A program made the position numbers and the translations under genes. Shown here one piece after another: positions 8,788 through 17,830 of a stretch of DNA of 64,000 bases (position 1 is its first letter; each line of letters begins with the position of its first letter). The stretch is from Bradyrhizobium zhanjiangense. GTDB lineage: Bacteria > Pseudomonadota > Alphaproteobacteria > Rhizobiales > Xanthobacteraceae. The notes beneath the pieces were generated by a model that was given only the letters and a program-made list of their open reading frames with translations, did not search any database and was not told the origin of the DNA. Location of the stretch: NCBI RefSeq assembly GCF_004114935.1, contig NZ_CP022221.1, positions 3,431,001 to 3,495,000 on the forward strand, read 5' to 3'.

Positions 8788-8916
8788 ATGATGCCCGCTG
8801 ACGCGTTGCTTGTGACTGTCGTCGTCGTCGCGATCTTCGTCGCTTTCGCCGCAGCCTTGGCTTGGGCGGACCGGCAGACCAGCGCAGGCCGGCTCGACCC
8901 GGATTCCAAGCGCTGA
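8788..8916 (+). CDS. Small single-span membrane protein
   Basis: 42 residues from ATG 8788 (a second ATG follows immediately), with a Shine-Dalgarno-like GGGAGAAG just upstream. Residues about 6-25 form a Val/Ala/Phe-rich membrane helix; the tail is hydrophilic and ends PDSKR. A perfect FNR/FixK box precedes it. No family is recognised. The size and layout resemble small subunits or assembly peptides of membrane respiratory enzymes such as CcoQ/CydX types, but no oxidase gene is adjacent, so that role is speculative. Confidence 0.6.
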   Translation: MMPADALLVTVVVVAIFVAFAAALAWADRQTSAGRLDPDSKR

Positions 8917-9194
8917 AGCTCCTGAGATCGTCGTCCGATCTGACGCGCCGACCGCCGACGCTCGTCCAGAGCTCTGGCCGTGCGGCAGCGCCTCAACGCA
9001 ATCATGACTTGCGCAATCTGCAACTCTGCATCGGTCCAAATGCATCGGCACACCCTTCGGATGTTGCCTTCCGCCTAACCACGGCGTTTTCGCGGCATCT
9101 GCCTAAAACGGCGCCCGTGCTTTCCGGTTGAAAAGCCTGATAACGTTGACTAGGCAGGAACCCCAATGCCTCGCAGTCTTAGGAGCCCAGCGGC

Positions 9195-9923
9195 GTGCCT
9201 CAGGACAAGACCGGCGACCCCCGACAGTCAGCGGGCAACAAACTATCGGTGCTGCGCAAGCACCCGATCTTCGCGGATCTGGAGCCGGAGGCGCTCGATC
9301 AACTCTGCCGCTATGCCAAGCACACCACCGTGAAGCGTGGCGCGACGATCGCCGCCAAGGGCGATCCCGGTAACAATCTATTCGCGGTGGTCACGGGGAC
9401 GGTGAAGATCTCCTCTTCGTCGCCGGATGGGCGGAATGCCATTCTCAATCTGATCGGTCCCGGAGAAATTTTTGGCGAGATCGCGGTGCTCGACGGCGCC
9501 CCCAGGTCGGCCGATGCCACCGCGAACACCAATTGCGAGCTCTACATCATCGATCGCCGGGACTTCCTGCCATTCGTGAAGAGCCAGCCGGCGCTGGCGA
9601 TGAAATTCATCGAGCTGCTCTGCGCGCGCCTGCGCTGGACCAGCCAGCAGGTCGAGCAGGTGATCCTCCAGAACCTGCCGGGCCGGCTCGCCAGCGCGCT
9701 GCTCGGTCTCACCGAGGAGCGCAAGCTCGACTCCGGCAGCGGCACGCTCGCCATCACCCAGCAGGAGATCAGCGAGATGGTGGGGATGACGCGCGAGAGC
9801 ATCAACAAGCAATTGCGCGCCTGGGCCGGCCGCAACTGGGTTCGTCTCGAGCACGGCGCCATCGTCGTGCTGGATACCGATGCACTGCGCGAACTCGCCG
9901 AGAGCGGCCTCTCCGGTGATTGA
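9195..9923 (+). CDS. Crp/Fnr-family transcription regulator
   Basis: 242 residues from GTG 9195. A cyclic-nucleotide-binding domain (about 25-140, with GEIFGEIAVLDGAPRSADA, the phosphate-binding cassette form) is followed by a winged helix-turn-helix (ITQQEISEMVGMTRESINKQL). It lacks the N-terminal Cys cluster and the E-x-x-S-R reading helix of the neighbour at 7982, so it should sense a different ligand, possibly a cyclic nucleotide, and bind a different site. Monocistronic; convergent with the cyclase gene. Confidence 0.92.
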   Translation: MPQDKTGDPRQSAGNKLSVLRKHPIFADLEPEALDQLCRYAKHTTVKRGATIAAKGDPGNNLFAVVTGTVKISSSSPDGRNAILNLIGPGEIFGEIAVLDGAPRSADATANTNCELYIIDRRDFLPFVKSQPALAMKFIELLCARLRWTSQQVEQVILQNLPGRLASALLGLTEERKLDSGSGTLAITQQEISEMVGMTRESINKQLRAWAGRNWVRLEHGAIVVLDTDALRELAESGLSGD

Positions 9924-9948
9924 GAGCGGGCTCTACATTGTTGAGCAT

Positions 9949-10725
9949 CTAGCCATCGATGATGGCGACCGCGCGGGTCCAGCCCGCGGAGGCGCGTTCG
10001 ATCTTGACCGGAAAGCATGAGACCGTGAACCCGGTCGCGGGCAGTTGATCGAGATTGTGCAGCTTCTCGAGATGGCAATAGCCGATGTGCCGTCCCGCCT
10101 TGTGGCCTTCCCAGATCAGGCCGGCATCCCTTGTTTCGGCGTATCTCTTCGCGGTGTAGACGAACGGCGCGTCCCAGCTCCAGCCATCGGTACCGGTCAG
10201 GCGGACGCCGCGTTCGAGCAGGTACATGGTGGCTTCATAGCCCATGCCGCAGCCGGAATTGACGTAGTCGGCTTGGCCGAATTTCGCGCCGGCGCCGGTG
10301 TTGACGACGACGATCTCCAGCGGCGACAGCGTGTGTCCGATCCGTTTCAGCTCCTTCTCGACATCGTCGGCGCTCGCCACGTAGCCGTCGGGCAGATGCC
10401 GGAAGTCGAGCTTCACGCCGGGTTGAAAGCACCATTCCAGCGGCACCTCGTCGATCGTCCATGACCGTTCGCCGCGGTTCATGGTCGGATGGAAGTGCCA
10501 GGGCGCGTCGAGATGCGTCCCGTTGTGGGTCGACAGCGAGGCCTGCTCGACGGCCCAGCCCTGGCCGTCCGGCAAATCCTGCGCCTTGAGGCCGTCGAAG
10601 AACTGCAGCATGCGCGGCAGGCCCTGCCGGTGATCGATATATTGGATCGTCGGATGGTTGCCGGGCGGATCGGACGTTACGTCGTTTCGGAGCGGCACTG
10701 AGATATCGATCAGCTTCCGCGGCAT
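9949..10725 (-). CDS. Cyclase-family metal hydrolase (kynurenine formamidase-like)
   Basis: 258 residues from ATG 10725, which has GAGGGA 7 bp upstream; ATG 10731 and a longer start at 10761 are alternatives. The metal-binding signature H-x-G-T-H-x-D appears as HNGTHLDAPWHF. The family includes arylformamidase and isatin hydrolase; the substrate cannot be told from sequence. It is divergent from the TRAP transporter operon, whose palindromic operator lies between them, so the two may serve one catabolic pathway. Confidence 0.88.
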   Translation of the reverse strand: MPRKLIDISVPLRNDVTSDPPGNHPTIQYIDHRQGLPRMLQFFDGLKAQDLPDGQGWAVEQASLSTHNGTHLDAPWHFHPTMNRGERSWTIDEVPLEWCFQPGVKLDFRHLPDGYVASADDVEKELKRIGHTLSPLEIVVVNTGAGAKFGQADYVNSGCGMGYEATMYLLERGVRLTGTDGWSWDAPFVYTAKRYAETRDAGLIWEGHKAGRHIGYCHLEKLHNLDQLPATGFTVSCFPVKIERASAGWTRAVAIIDG

Positions 10726-10853
10726 GGGCATTCCCTCGAGATGGTCCGCTGTTTCGAACATGTTGAGGGGGCTCCGCCGGTGGCGTCAAGTAACGTGCCG
10801 GCGACGTCGAGCCAGCCCGCCGTACCCCACCCTAATGCGAATTGCGCCAGAAA

Positions 10854-10882
10854 TTGATCGATGCAACTCTTGCATCGATCAA
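10854..10882. promoter_or_regulatory. 29-bp perfect palindrome, probable operator of TRAP operon
   Basis: Arms TTGATCGATGCAA and TTGCATCGATCAA, 13 bp each, with a 3-bp CTC spacer. It lies in the 305-bp gap between the divergent cyclase and TRAP receptor genes, 149 bp before the receptor start. There is no T-tract, so a dimeric repressor or activator site is more likely than a terminator. No regulator gene is adjacent. Confidence 0.65.
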
Positions 10883-11030
10883 TGCTGGATTTGGCTTGGA
10901 CTCAGAATGCCGCCAGCCCTAGGGACGACATTGGCGCTTGACTTCACACCGGAAGTGGGGCGACCCAAGGCGGCCTGCAGCCGGCCCGACAACGACATAA
11001 TCAACCCAGTCGACCAGGAGGAAAGCCCAG

Positions 11031-12002
11031 ATGAAGACACTCACCGGTATCATCACAGCCGTTGCACTGGCGGTCTCAGCGCCCCTGGCGACAGCGCGCG
11101 ATTTCCGCTCCGCCGACGTCCACCCCGCCGATTATCCGACCGTCGAGGCCGTCAAGTTCATGGGCAAGCAGCTCGCGGCGGCGAGCGGCGGCAAGCTCGG
11201 CGTGAAGGTGTTTCCCAACGGAGCCCTGGGATCCGAGAAGGACACCATCGAGCAGCTCAAGATCGGCGCGCTCGACATGATGCGGATCAACGCATCGCCG
11301 CTGAACAACTTCGTGCCGGAAACCATCGCGTTGTGCCTGCCTTTCGTCTTCCGCGATACGCAGCACATGCGCACCGTCCTCGACGGTCCCATCGGCGATG
11401 AGATCCTCGCGGCGATGGAGCCCGCGGGATTGGTCGGCCTTGCCTATTACGACAGCGGCGCCCGGTCCATCTACACCGTCAAGGCACCGGTCAAGTCGCT
11501 CGCCGACCTCAAGGGCCTCAAGATTCGCGTCCAGCAATCCGACCTGTGGGTCGGCATGATCCAGAGCCTCGGGGCCAACCCGACGCCGATGCCCTATGGC
11601 GAGGTCTATACCGCGCTCAAGACCGGCCTCGTGGACGCTGCCGAGAACAACTGGCCGTCCTACGAATCCTCGCGCCATTTCGAGGCCGCCAAGTTCTACA
11701 ACGTCACCGAGCACTCGCTGGCGCCGGAAGTTCTCGTGATGTCGAAGAAAGTCTGGGACACGCTGAGCAAGGATGATCAGGCCATGATCCGCAAGGCGGC
11801 CAAGGAATCGGTGCCCGTCATGCGCAAGCTCTGGGATGAGCGCGAGCAGGCCGCCCGCAAGACCGTCGAGGCCGCCGGCGTTCAGGTCGTGACCATCGCC
11901 AACAAGGCGGAGTTCGTCGACGCGATGAAGCCGGTGTACACGAAGTTCGCCGGTGACGAGAAGCTCCAGAGCCTCGTCAAGCGCATCCAGGACACGAAGT
12001 AA
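11031..12002 (+). CDS. dctP: TRAP transporter solute receptor (DctP type)
   Basis: 323 residues with a signal peptide (about 1-22, cleaved after LATA) and the DctP fold; the motif GLKIRVQQSDLW carries the family Arg that binds a substrate carboxylate. It is periplasmic and delivers an organic acid to the two membrane subunits encoded downstream. An AGGAGG ribosome-binding site precedes the ATG. First gene of an operon with the small and large permeases and an SDR. The substrate is unknown. Confidence 0.93.
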   Translation: MKTLTGIITAVALAVSAPLATARDFRSADVHPADYPTVEAVKFMGKQLAAASGGKLGVKVFPNGALGSEKDTIEQLKIGALDMMRINASPLNNFVPETIALCLPFVFRDTQHMRTVLDGPIGDEILAAMEPAGLVGLAYYDSGARSIYTVKAPVKSLADLKGLKIRVQQSDLWVGMIQSLGANPTPMPYGEVYTALKTGLVDAAENNWPSYESSRHFEAAKFYNVTEHSLAPEVLVMSKKVWDTLSKDDQAMIRKAAKESVPVMRKLWDEREQAARKTVEAAGVQVVTIANKAEFVDAMKPVYTKFAGDEKLQSLVKRIQDTK

Positions 12003-12068
12003 ACACAGCGGTATCGGGTCCGGAGTCGCCTCAGTTGCGGCACCGGACCCTCGCGAGGGAGGCGCGGG

Positions 12069-12620
12069 ATGACAGACCCACACGTCGCAAGCCACGAGCA
12101 CGAGGCGGTCACTGGTCGCCCGTCCACCGGATTGCTGTCGCGGATCAATGCTCCCGTCGCGCGCGCGGGCATGTATCTGTCCGTGGCCGGCCTGCTCGTC
12201 ATCGTCGTCATCGTGTTCTACCAGGTGTTCGGACGTTACGTGCTCAATTCCAGCCCGACCTGGACGGAGAACCTTGCGCTGGTTCTGATCCTGTATGTCA
12301 CCTTGATCGGCGCCGCCGTCGGCGTGCGCGATGCCGGACATATTGGCATGGACAGTCTCTTGGTGATGCTTCCGGATCACATGCGGGAGAAGATCGAGCT
12401 CGTGATCCACGTCCTGGTGGCCGTGTTCGGCATTGCGATGGCCTACAATGGCTGGATCCTCGGGGCGTCGGTCGGAACGGTGAAGATCCCCAATCTCGGC
12501 CTGCCTGAGGTGATCCGCTACGTGCCGCTGATCGCCTCCGGCATCCTGATCATCTCTTTTTCAATCGAGCACATCATTGCTCTCTTGCGCGGCGAAGAGG
12601 TCGTCCCCTCATGGAACTGA
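12069..12620 (+). CDS. dctQ: TRAP transporter small permease (DctQ type)
   Basis: 183 residues with four predicted membrane helices (about 35-58, 72-92, 115-135, 155-175) and the family block FYQVFGRYVLNSSPTW near residues 55-70. It overlaps the large permease gene by 10 bp. With the large subunit it forms the Na+-coupled membrane part of the transporter. Confidence 0.92.
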   Translation: MTDPHVASHEHEAVTGRPSTGLLSRINAPVARAGMYLSVAGLLVIVVIVFYQVFGRYVLNSSPTWTENLALVLILYVTLIGAAVGVRDAGHIGMDSLLVMLPDHMREKIELVIHVLVAVFGIAMAYNGWILGASVGTVKIPNLGLPEVIRYVPLIASGILIISFSIEHIIALLRGEEVVPSWN

Positions 12621-13903
12621 TCATCCTCGGCGCCACCTTCTTCGGCTTCCTGATCCTCGGCGTCCCGGTCGCGTTCGCGATCGGCCTCTCGGCGATCTGC
12701 ACCATCCTTTATGAAGGCTTGCCGGTCGCCGTCATCTTCCAGCAGATGATGTCGGGGATGAACATCTTCTCGTTCCTCGCCATCCCGTTCTTCGTCTTCA
12801 GTGGTGAGTTGATGCTGCATGGCGGCGTCGCCGACAAGATCGTACAGCTCGCCAAGAATCTCGTCGGGCACATCCGCGGCGGGCTCGGCATGTCGAACGT
12901 GGTCGCCTGCACCCTGTTCGGCGGCGTCTCCGGCTCGCCCGTCGCCGACGTGTCGGCGATGGGCGCGGTGATGATCCCGATGATGAAGAAGGAGGGTTTC
13001 GACACCGACTACGCCGTCAACGTCACCACCCATGCCTCGCTGGTCGGAGCCTTGATGCCGACCAGCCACAACATGATCATCTATGCCCTGGCCGCCGGCG
13101 GCAAGGTCTCGATCGGCGCGCTGATCGCCGCCGGCCTCTTACCGGCGCTGGTGCTGATGGTCTGCATGCTGGTCGCGGCTTACGCGGTCGCGGTGAAGCG
13201 CGGCTATCCGGCGGGCAAGTTTCCGGGCTGGGCCGAGGTCTTCCGCTCGCTTGCGGCCGCGCTGCCCGGCCTTCTGATCGTCGGCATCATCCTGGCCGGC
13301 ATCCTGTCCGGCGTCTTCACGGCAACCGAATCCGCTGCCGTCGCGGTCACCTACACGATCCTGCTGACCTTCTTCATCTACCGCACCATGACCTGGGGCA
13401 ATTTCCTGCGCGCCGCCTCCAAGGCGGTGAAGACGACGGGCGTGGTTCTGCTGCTGATCGGCGTCTCCACCATGTTCCAGTACCTGATGGGGCTTTACGA
13501 GGTGGCCGATCTTGCCGGCGAGATGATGAGCAAGGTCTCCACGCAGCCCTGGATGATCTTCCTGCTCATCAACGTCATCCTGTTCGTGCTCGGCACGTTC
13601 ATGGACATGGCCGCGACCATCCTGATCTGCACCCCGATCTTCCTGCCGATCGCGATGAAGGCGGGCATGGATCCAGTGCAGTTCGGCATGCTGATGCTGA
13701 TCAATTGCGCCCTAGGGCTGAACACGCCGCCGGTCGGAACGACGCAATTCGTGGGCTGCGCCATCGGCGGCATCTCGGTCGGCGCCGTGATGCGCACCAT
13801 CCTGCCGTTCTATGCCGCGCTGATCGCAGCACTGATGTTCGTGACCTACGTCCCTGCATTCTCGCTGTGGCTGCCGCGCCTGCTGATGGGCTACAAGGGC
13901 TAG
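12611..13903 (+). CDS. dctM: TRAP transporter large permease (DctM type)
   Basis: 430 residues, almost entirely hydrophobic, with about 12 predicted helices and conserved segments GVSGSPVADVSAMG and ALGLNTPPVGT typical of DctM/SiaM. It overlaps the small subunit gene and is followed 22 bp later by an SDR gene in the same operon. Confidence 0.94.
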   Translation: MELIILGATFFGFLILGVPVAFAIGLSAICTILYEGLPVAVIFQQMMSGMNIFSFLAIPFFVFSGELMLHGGVADKIVQLAKNLVGHIRGGLGMSNVVACTLFGGVSGSPVADVSAMGAVMIPMMKKEGFDTDYAVNVTTHASLVGALMPTSHNMIIYALAAGGKVSIGALIAAGLLPALVLMVCMLVAAYAVAVKRGYPAGKFPGWAEVFRSLAAALPGLLIVGIILAGILSGVFTATESAAVAVTYTILLTFFIYRTMTWGNFLRAASKAVKTTGVVLLLIGVSTMFQYLMGLYEVADLAGEMMSKVSTQPWMIFLLINVILFVLGTFMDMAATILICTPIFLPIAMKAGMDPVQFGMLMLINCALGLNTPPVGTTQFVGCAIGGISVGAVMRTILPFYAALIAALMFVTYVPAFSLWLPRLLMGYKG

Positions 13904-13925
13904 CAGCACCAGGGAGAAGCCATCA

Positions 13926-14732
13926 GTGACGGACTATCGCAAGCTCTTCGATCTCACCGGCAAGACCGCAGTCGTCCTCGGCGCCGCATCCGGCATCGGC
14001 AAGTCGTCGGCCGAGGCGCTGGCCGGGCTCGGTGCCCGCATCGTCTGCGCCGATCGCGCGCTCGACGCCGCGGAAGCGACCGCCTCCGGCATTCGCGACA
14101 AGGGTGGCTGGGCGGAAGCGGCTAGCTGCGACGCCGCAAGCGCTGCGGACGTCAACGCGCTGGCCAAAACCGTGATGCAGAAGTTTCCGCGGCTCGACAT
14201 CGCCGTGACGACGCCCGGTCTCAACATCCGCAAGACCATCCTCGACTACACCGAGGAGGATCTCGATCGCGTCCTGAACCTCAACGTCAAGGGCACGGTC
14301 TGGTTCTTCCAGGCTTTTGGCCGCATCATGGTCGAGCAGAAGGGCGGCAGCATCATCGCCTGCTCCTCGGTGCGCGCGGTCACCATCGAGCCGGGCCTCG
14401 GCGTTTACGGCTCGACCAAGGCGGCTATCGGCCTTTTGGTGAAGGGCTTTGCCTCCGAGGTGGGCCATGCCGGCGTGCGCGTCAATGCGATCGCGCCGAG
14501 CATCGCCGAAACGGCGCTGACCGGCCCGTTCAAGCAGCGCCCCGATATCTACAATCTCTACGCCGGGCACACCGTGTTCAATCGCTGGAGCAGCGCCGAC
14601 GAGGTCGCCACCGCTGTGGCCTATCTCGCTTCGGACGCCGCGAGCTATGTCAGCGGCAGCACGCTGTTCGTCGATGGCGGCTGGACTGCCGTCGATGGCC
14701 CGCCGACCGGCCTCACCCAGCTGCACAAATAG
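13926..14732 (+). CDS. SDR-family oxidoreductase
   Basis: 268 residues from GTG 13926, preceded by AGGGAGAAG. The Rossmann motif is G-A-A-S-G-I-G (about 18-24), and the catalytic Y-x-x-x-K is intact in YGSTKAA, with Ser upstream in CSSVR. It is a classical dehydrogenase, likely acting on the compound brought in by the TRAP system just upstream. Specificity unknown. Confidence 0.9.
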   Translation: MTDYRKLFDLTGKTAVVLGAASGIGKSSAEALAGLGARIVCADRALDAAEATASGIRDKGGWAEAASCDAASAADVNALAKTVMQKFPRLDIAVTTPGLNIRKTILDYTEEDLDRVLNLNVKGTVWFFQAFGRIMVEQKGGSIIACSSVRAVTIEPGLGVYGSTKAAIGLLVKGFASEVGHAGVRVNAIAPSIAETALTGPFKQRPDIYNLYAGHTVFNRWSSADEVATAVAYLASDAASYVSGSTLFVDGGWTAVDGPPTGLTQLHK

Positions 14733-14790
14733 GGGCGGCTTCTGGAGCCGAATGGCCTTTAGGTGGATCGGTTGCCGCGGGCTCGTTCAC

Positions 14791-14960
14791 CTCTCCCGCT
14801 TGCGGGAGAGGCATAGGCCACCATCGGTGGCCGTGCTTCAAGAGACGCCGAGGCAAAGCCTCGGCTACGGCGAAGCGCCGGGTGAGGGTTCTCTCCTCGA
14901 GGGGATTGTCCCATTGCGGAAGCACCCTCTCCCCAACCGTCTCCAGCAAGCGGGAGAGGG
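14791..14960. repeat. Dispersed intergenic inverted-repeat element
   Basis: CTCTCCCGC-TT-GCGGGAGAG at 14791-14810 is a perfect hairpin, and a related CCCTCTCC...GGGAGAGGG pair closes the segment near 14926-14960. The layout resembles the abundant 'ctctcccgcttgcgggagag' intergenic repeats of Bradyrhizobium and Rhodopseudomonas. It lies between convergent genes and may also end transcription. Confidence 0.6.
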
Positions 14961-15005
14961 AGCTTACCTCCGCCATCGCAGCTATCGAGCCTCATCTCAT
15001 CCCGT

Positions 15006-15704
15006 TTAGCCGGTGAAGCCTGCGCGTTGGCGCAGCTCCTTCCGGTCTGCGCTGGTCAGCAGCGCGATCAACGCGGCCGCCTCTCTTGGATGTGCGGCCC
15101 GCGCGGTCACGCCGGCCGTGTACATCGTCACGAGTTCGCAGCCGGGCGGCAGCGACCCTGACAGCGCGATGCCGTCGGTCGCGATGATTTCGGTCGCCTG
15201 CGTGCAGCCGATCGGTCTTTGCGCGGTGGATGCCGCAAGCTCCCGCATCGCGGTTGTGCCGTTCGGAAAGATCTTGAGGCGTGAGGCAACCTCATAGGCG
15301 ATGCCGAGCTGATCCAGCACTTTTGCGACGTGTTGTCCCGCCGTGGACGCCTTCGTGTCCGGAACGTAGATGGCATCGGCGCTGCGCAAGACCTCGCGCA
15401 AATCGGCTTCGGTCCTCACCGTCACCCTGGGATCGCGGCTGCGGACGGCCAGTGCAGTCTCGACGCGGCCGACATCGGCGATCGAGGAGGCGGTGACAAG
15501 CTTCTCCTCGGCAAGCTTGGCAAGAAGCGCTTGCGTCAGGATCACGAGATCCGCCTGCGTGCCCGCGCGCAGCTTGTCGGCCATGAACCCGACCGCGCCG
15601 AACTCGCCGTCGATACTGAGGCCGGTCTGCGCCTTGAAGGCATCGGTAAGGCCGCGCACCAGCCCCTGCGCCGCGCCGCCGCTCAAAATGTTCACTGTCG
15701 TCAC
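15006..15704 (-). CDS. ModA-like substrate-binding protein without signal peptide
   Basis: 232 residues of the molybdate-binding/PBP type II class (start VNILSGGAAQGL, later GTTAMRELAAS). It has no N-terminal signal sequence: the GTG start at 15704 overlaps the stop of the xanthine-dehydrogenase-type large subunit by 4 bp, so there is no room for one. It may be a cytoplasmic binding or sensing protein for a small anion or for cofactor supply to the adjacent molybdenum enzyme. That role is inferred from position only. Confidence 0.75.
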   Translation of the reverse strand: MTTVNILSGGAAQGLVRGLTDAFKAQTGLSIDGEFGAVGFMADKLRAGTQADLVILTQALLAKLAEEKLVTASSIADVGRVETALAVRSRDPRVTVRTEADLREVLRSADAIYVPDTKASTAGQHVAKVLDQLGIAYEVASRLKIFPNGTTAMRELAASTAQRPIGCTQATEIIATDGIALSGSLPPGCELVTMYTAGVTARAAHPREAAALIALLTSADRKELRQRAGFTG

Positions 15705-17830
15705 GATGCAAGCTCCGCAGCTGCAATGATCCTGTCGCGCGTGATCGGCAGGTCGCGCACGCGCACGCCGAGGCAGTCAGAGACCGCATTGGCGATCGCT
15801 GCCGTCACCGGGCCGTGCGCGGCCTCACCGGCGCCGACGGGCTCGATCTCCGGCCGCTGGATGATCTCGACATCCACCGCCGGCACCTCGCTGAACCTCA
15901 GGATCGGATAATCCGTCCAGGTCGCTGACGTGATGCGCGTCCGATCGAAGCGGACACGCTCCTTCAGCACCCAGCTCGTCGCCTGGATCGCGCCGCCTTC
16001 GATCTGGTTGATGACACCGTCGGGATTGATGGCCTCGCCGACATCGACAGCAAGCGTCAGCCGCTTCACGCGGATGTCGTCGGTGCCTTCGATCTCGGCA
16101 ATCGCGGCGCAATAGGCTCCCATGTTCTTGTAGCGCGCAAATCCGACGCCGTGACCGATGCCGGTTCGCTTCTGCGGCTTCCACGCGGCACGTCGCGCCG
16201 CGGCGCGGATGACGTCCTTGGCGCGCTCGTCGCGCAGATGACGCAAGCGGAATGCGATCGGGTCCTCGCCGCGCAGGGCGGCGATCTCGTCGAGCAGGGA
16301 CTCGATGGCGAACACGTTGCCTTGCGCGCCGAGGGTCCGCAGCGCTGAGGTCCGCACCGGCATCGTCAGCAGCCGGTGGCTCGTGATCGTCCAGGCCGGG
16401 AGGTCATAGAGTGGAACGGCGTTGCGATCAGCGCCGCCGCCATTCGCGGCCGGCGGGTTGGACGAGATCATGCGCGGGTAGGGGTTTGCGATCTCGGTCG
16501 CGGCAAGCAGCGCCGGCTGTGCCGCGCGCCCCGGCCGCGCCGCGTGGCCATTGCTCCAGATCGCGTGGCGCCAGCCGGTGATCTCGTTGTCGGCATCGAG
16601 ATCGGCCTCGATCTCGATGGCCATGGCCGCGCCGAACGGTGCGTGGGTCATCTCATCGTGGCGCGACCATTGCACCCGCACCGGACGGCCACCGGCCGCC
16701 TTTGCCAGTAGCACGGCATCGAGCGCGACGTCGTCGGCCGCATTGTGCCCGTAACAGCCCGCGCCCTCCATGTGCTCGACGACGATATTCTCGGCCGGCA
16801 GCTTCAGCACGATCGCGAGATCCGCACGCAGCAGATAGACACCCTGGCTGTGGGTCCAGACATGGACGCGATCGCCCTCCCATTGCGCCATGGCGCAGGA
16901 TGGCGCGATCGAGCCGTGTGCGATGTAGGGGCGGGTGTATTGCCGGCGCAGGGTTTGGATCGACTTGTTCGTCGCTGCCGTCCTGGTGTCGATGACGGTG
17001 GTCTCGACCGGCTGGCTCTTCAGAAAGCCCGCGAGATGGTCTTCGTCGGGCAGCGGATCGCCGGCCGACCATGTCGCGCTCTTGCCCAGGGCTTTCACCG
17101 CGGCTTCCGCCGCGGCCTCGCCATCGGCAACGACGCCGGCAAAACCGCCGTCGCGGACGATCGCGACGAGGCCAGGGATAGCGCGTGCAGCCGTTTCGTC
17201 GAGTGCAATCATTTTTGCGCCCGAGACGTCCGGCCGCAGCACGCGTCCGTGCAAAAGGCCCGGCAGCGCATAGTCGTGGATGAAGCGCGGCCGCGCGAAC
17301 ACCTTGTCGGGAATGTCGACGCGCTGGACCGAATGTCCGGCGAGGGCGCGCTTCGTAGCGCTCTTCGCTGTCGCGCCCGCGGTGGCGTCGTGATCAAGCG
17401 AAACCTCGCCAGCCAGCTCCCAATAGCTGGTCCTGACATTGCCGGGACCCGAGATCGTGCCGTCATCGATGCCGAGCAGCGCCGCATCGACGCCGAGACG
17501 CTCCGATGCAGCAGTGAGAAAGCGCCGGCGCACCTCGGCACAGGCCTGGCGCAGCGCGCGGCCGGATTGCTGAATCGACAGGCTGCCCGAGGTGACGCCT
17601 TCATTCGGGCTCCTCGCCGTCGAGGCGCGGATCATCTCGACCCTGACGATATCGACATCGAGCTCGTCCGCTGCAATTTGCGCCAGCGCCGTGACGATGC
17701 CCTGGCCGATCTCGACCTTGCCAGGCGAGATCGCCACACGGCCTTCGCCCGTGAACCGCACCCAGGACGACAGCTTTGGATTGGCTACGAGGCTAACCGG
17801 TAGCTTCGGGGCAGGGGACGGCACATTCAT
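15701..17830 (-). CDS. Xanthine-dehydrogenase-family molybdopterin-binding subunit
   Basis: 709 residues from ATG 17830, overlapping the 2Fe-2S subunit stop (ATGA); the open frame continues upstream but only antisense to that gene. It belongs to the isoquinoline 1-oxidoreductase/nicotinate dehydrogenase-like large subunits. The active-site Glu lies in the C-terminal VGAGEAAHGP. With the small subunit it hydroxylates a heterocycle or oxidises an aldehyde using water as oxygen donor. No cytochrome or FAD subunit is adjacent, so the electron acceptor is unclear. Confidence 0.88.
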   Translation of the reverse strand: MNVPSPAPKLPVSLVANPKLSSWVRFTGEGRVAISPGKVEIGQGIVTALAQIAADELDVDIVRVEMIRASTARSPNEGVTSGSLSIQQSGRALRQACAEVRRRFLTAASERLGVDAALLGIDDGTISGPGNVRTSYWELAGEVSLDHDATAGATAKSATKRALAGHSVQRVDIPDKVFARPRFIHDYALPGLLHGRVLRPDVSGAKMIALDETAARAIPGLVAIVRDGGFAGVVADGEAAAEAAVKALGKSATWSAGDPLPDEDHLAGFLKSQPVETTVIDTRTAATNKSIQTLRRQYTRPYIAHGSIAPSCAMAQWEGDRVHVWTHSQGVYLLRADLAIVLKLPAENIVVEHMEGAGCYGHNAADDVALDAVLLAKAAGGRPVRVQWSRHDEMTHAPFGAAMAIEIEADLDADNEITGWRHAIWSNGHAARPGRAAQPALLAATEIANPYPRMISSNPPAANGGGADRNAVPLYDLPAWTITSHRLLTMPVRTSALRTLGAQGNVFAIESLLDEIAALRGEDPIAFRLRHLRDERAKDVIRAAARRAAWKPQKRTGIGHGVGFARYKNMGAYCAAIAEIEGTDDIRVKRLTLAVDVGEAINPDGVINQIEGGAIQATSWVLKERVRFDRTRITSATWTDYPILRFSEVPAVDVEIIQRPEIEPVGAGEAAHGPVTAAIANAVSDCLGVRVRDLPITRDRIIAAAELAS

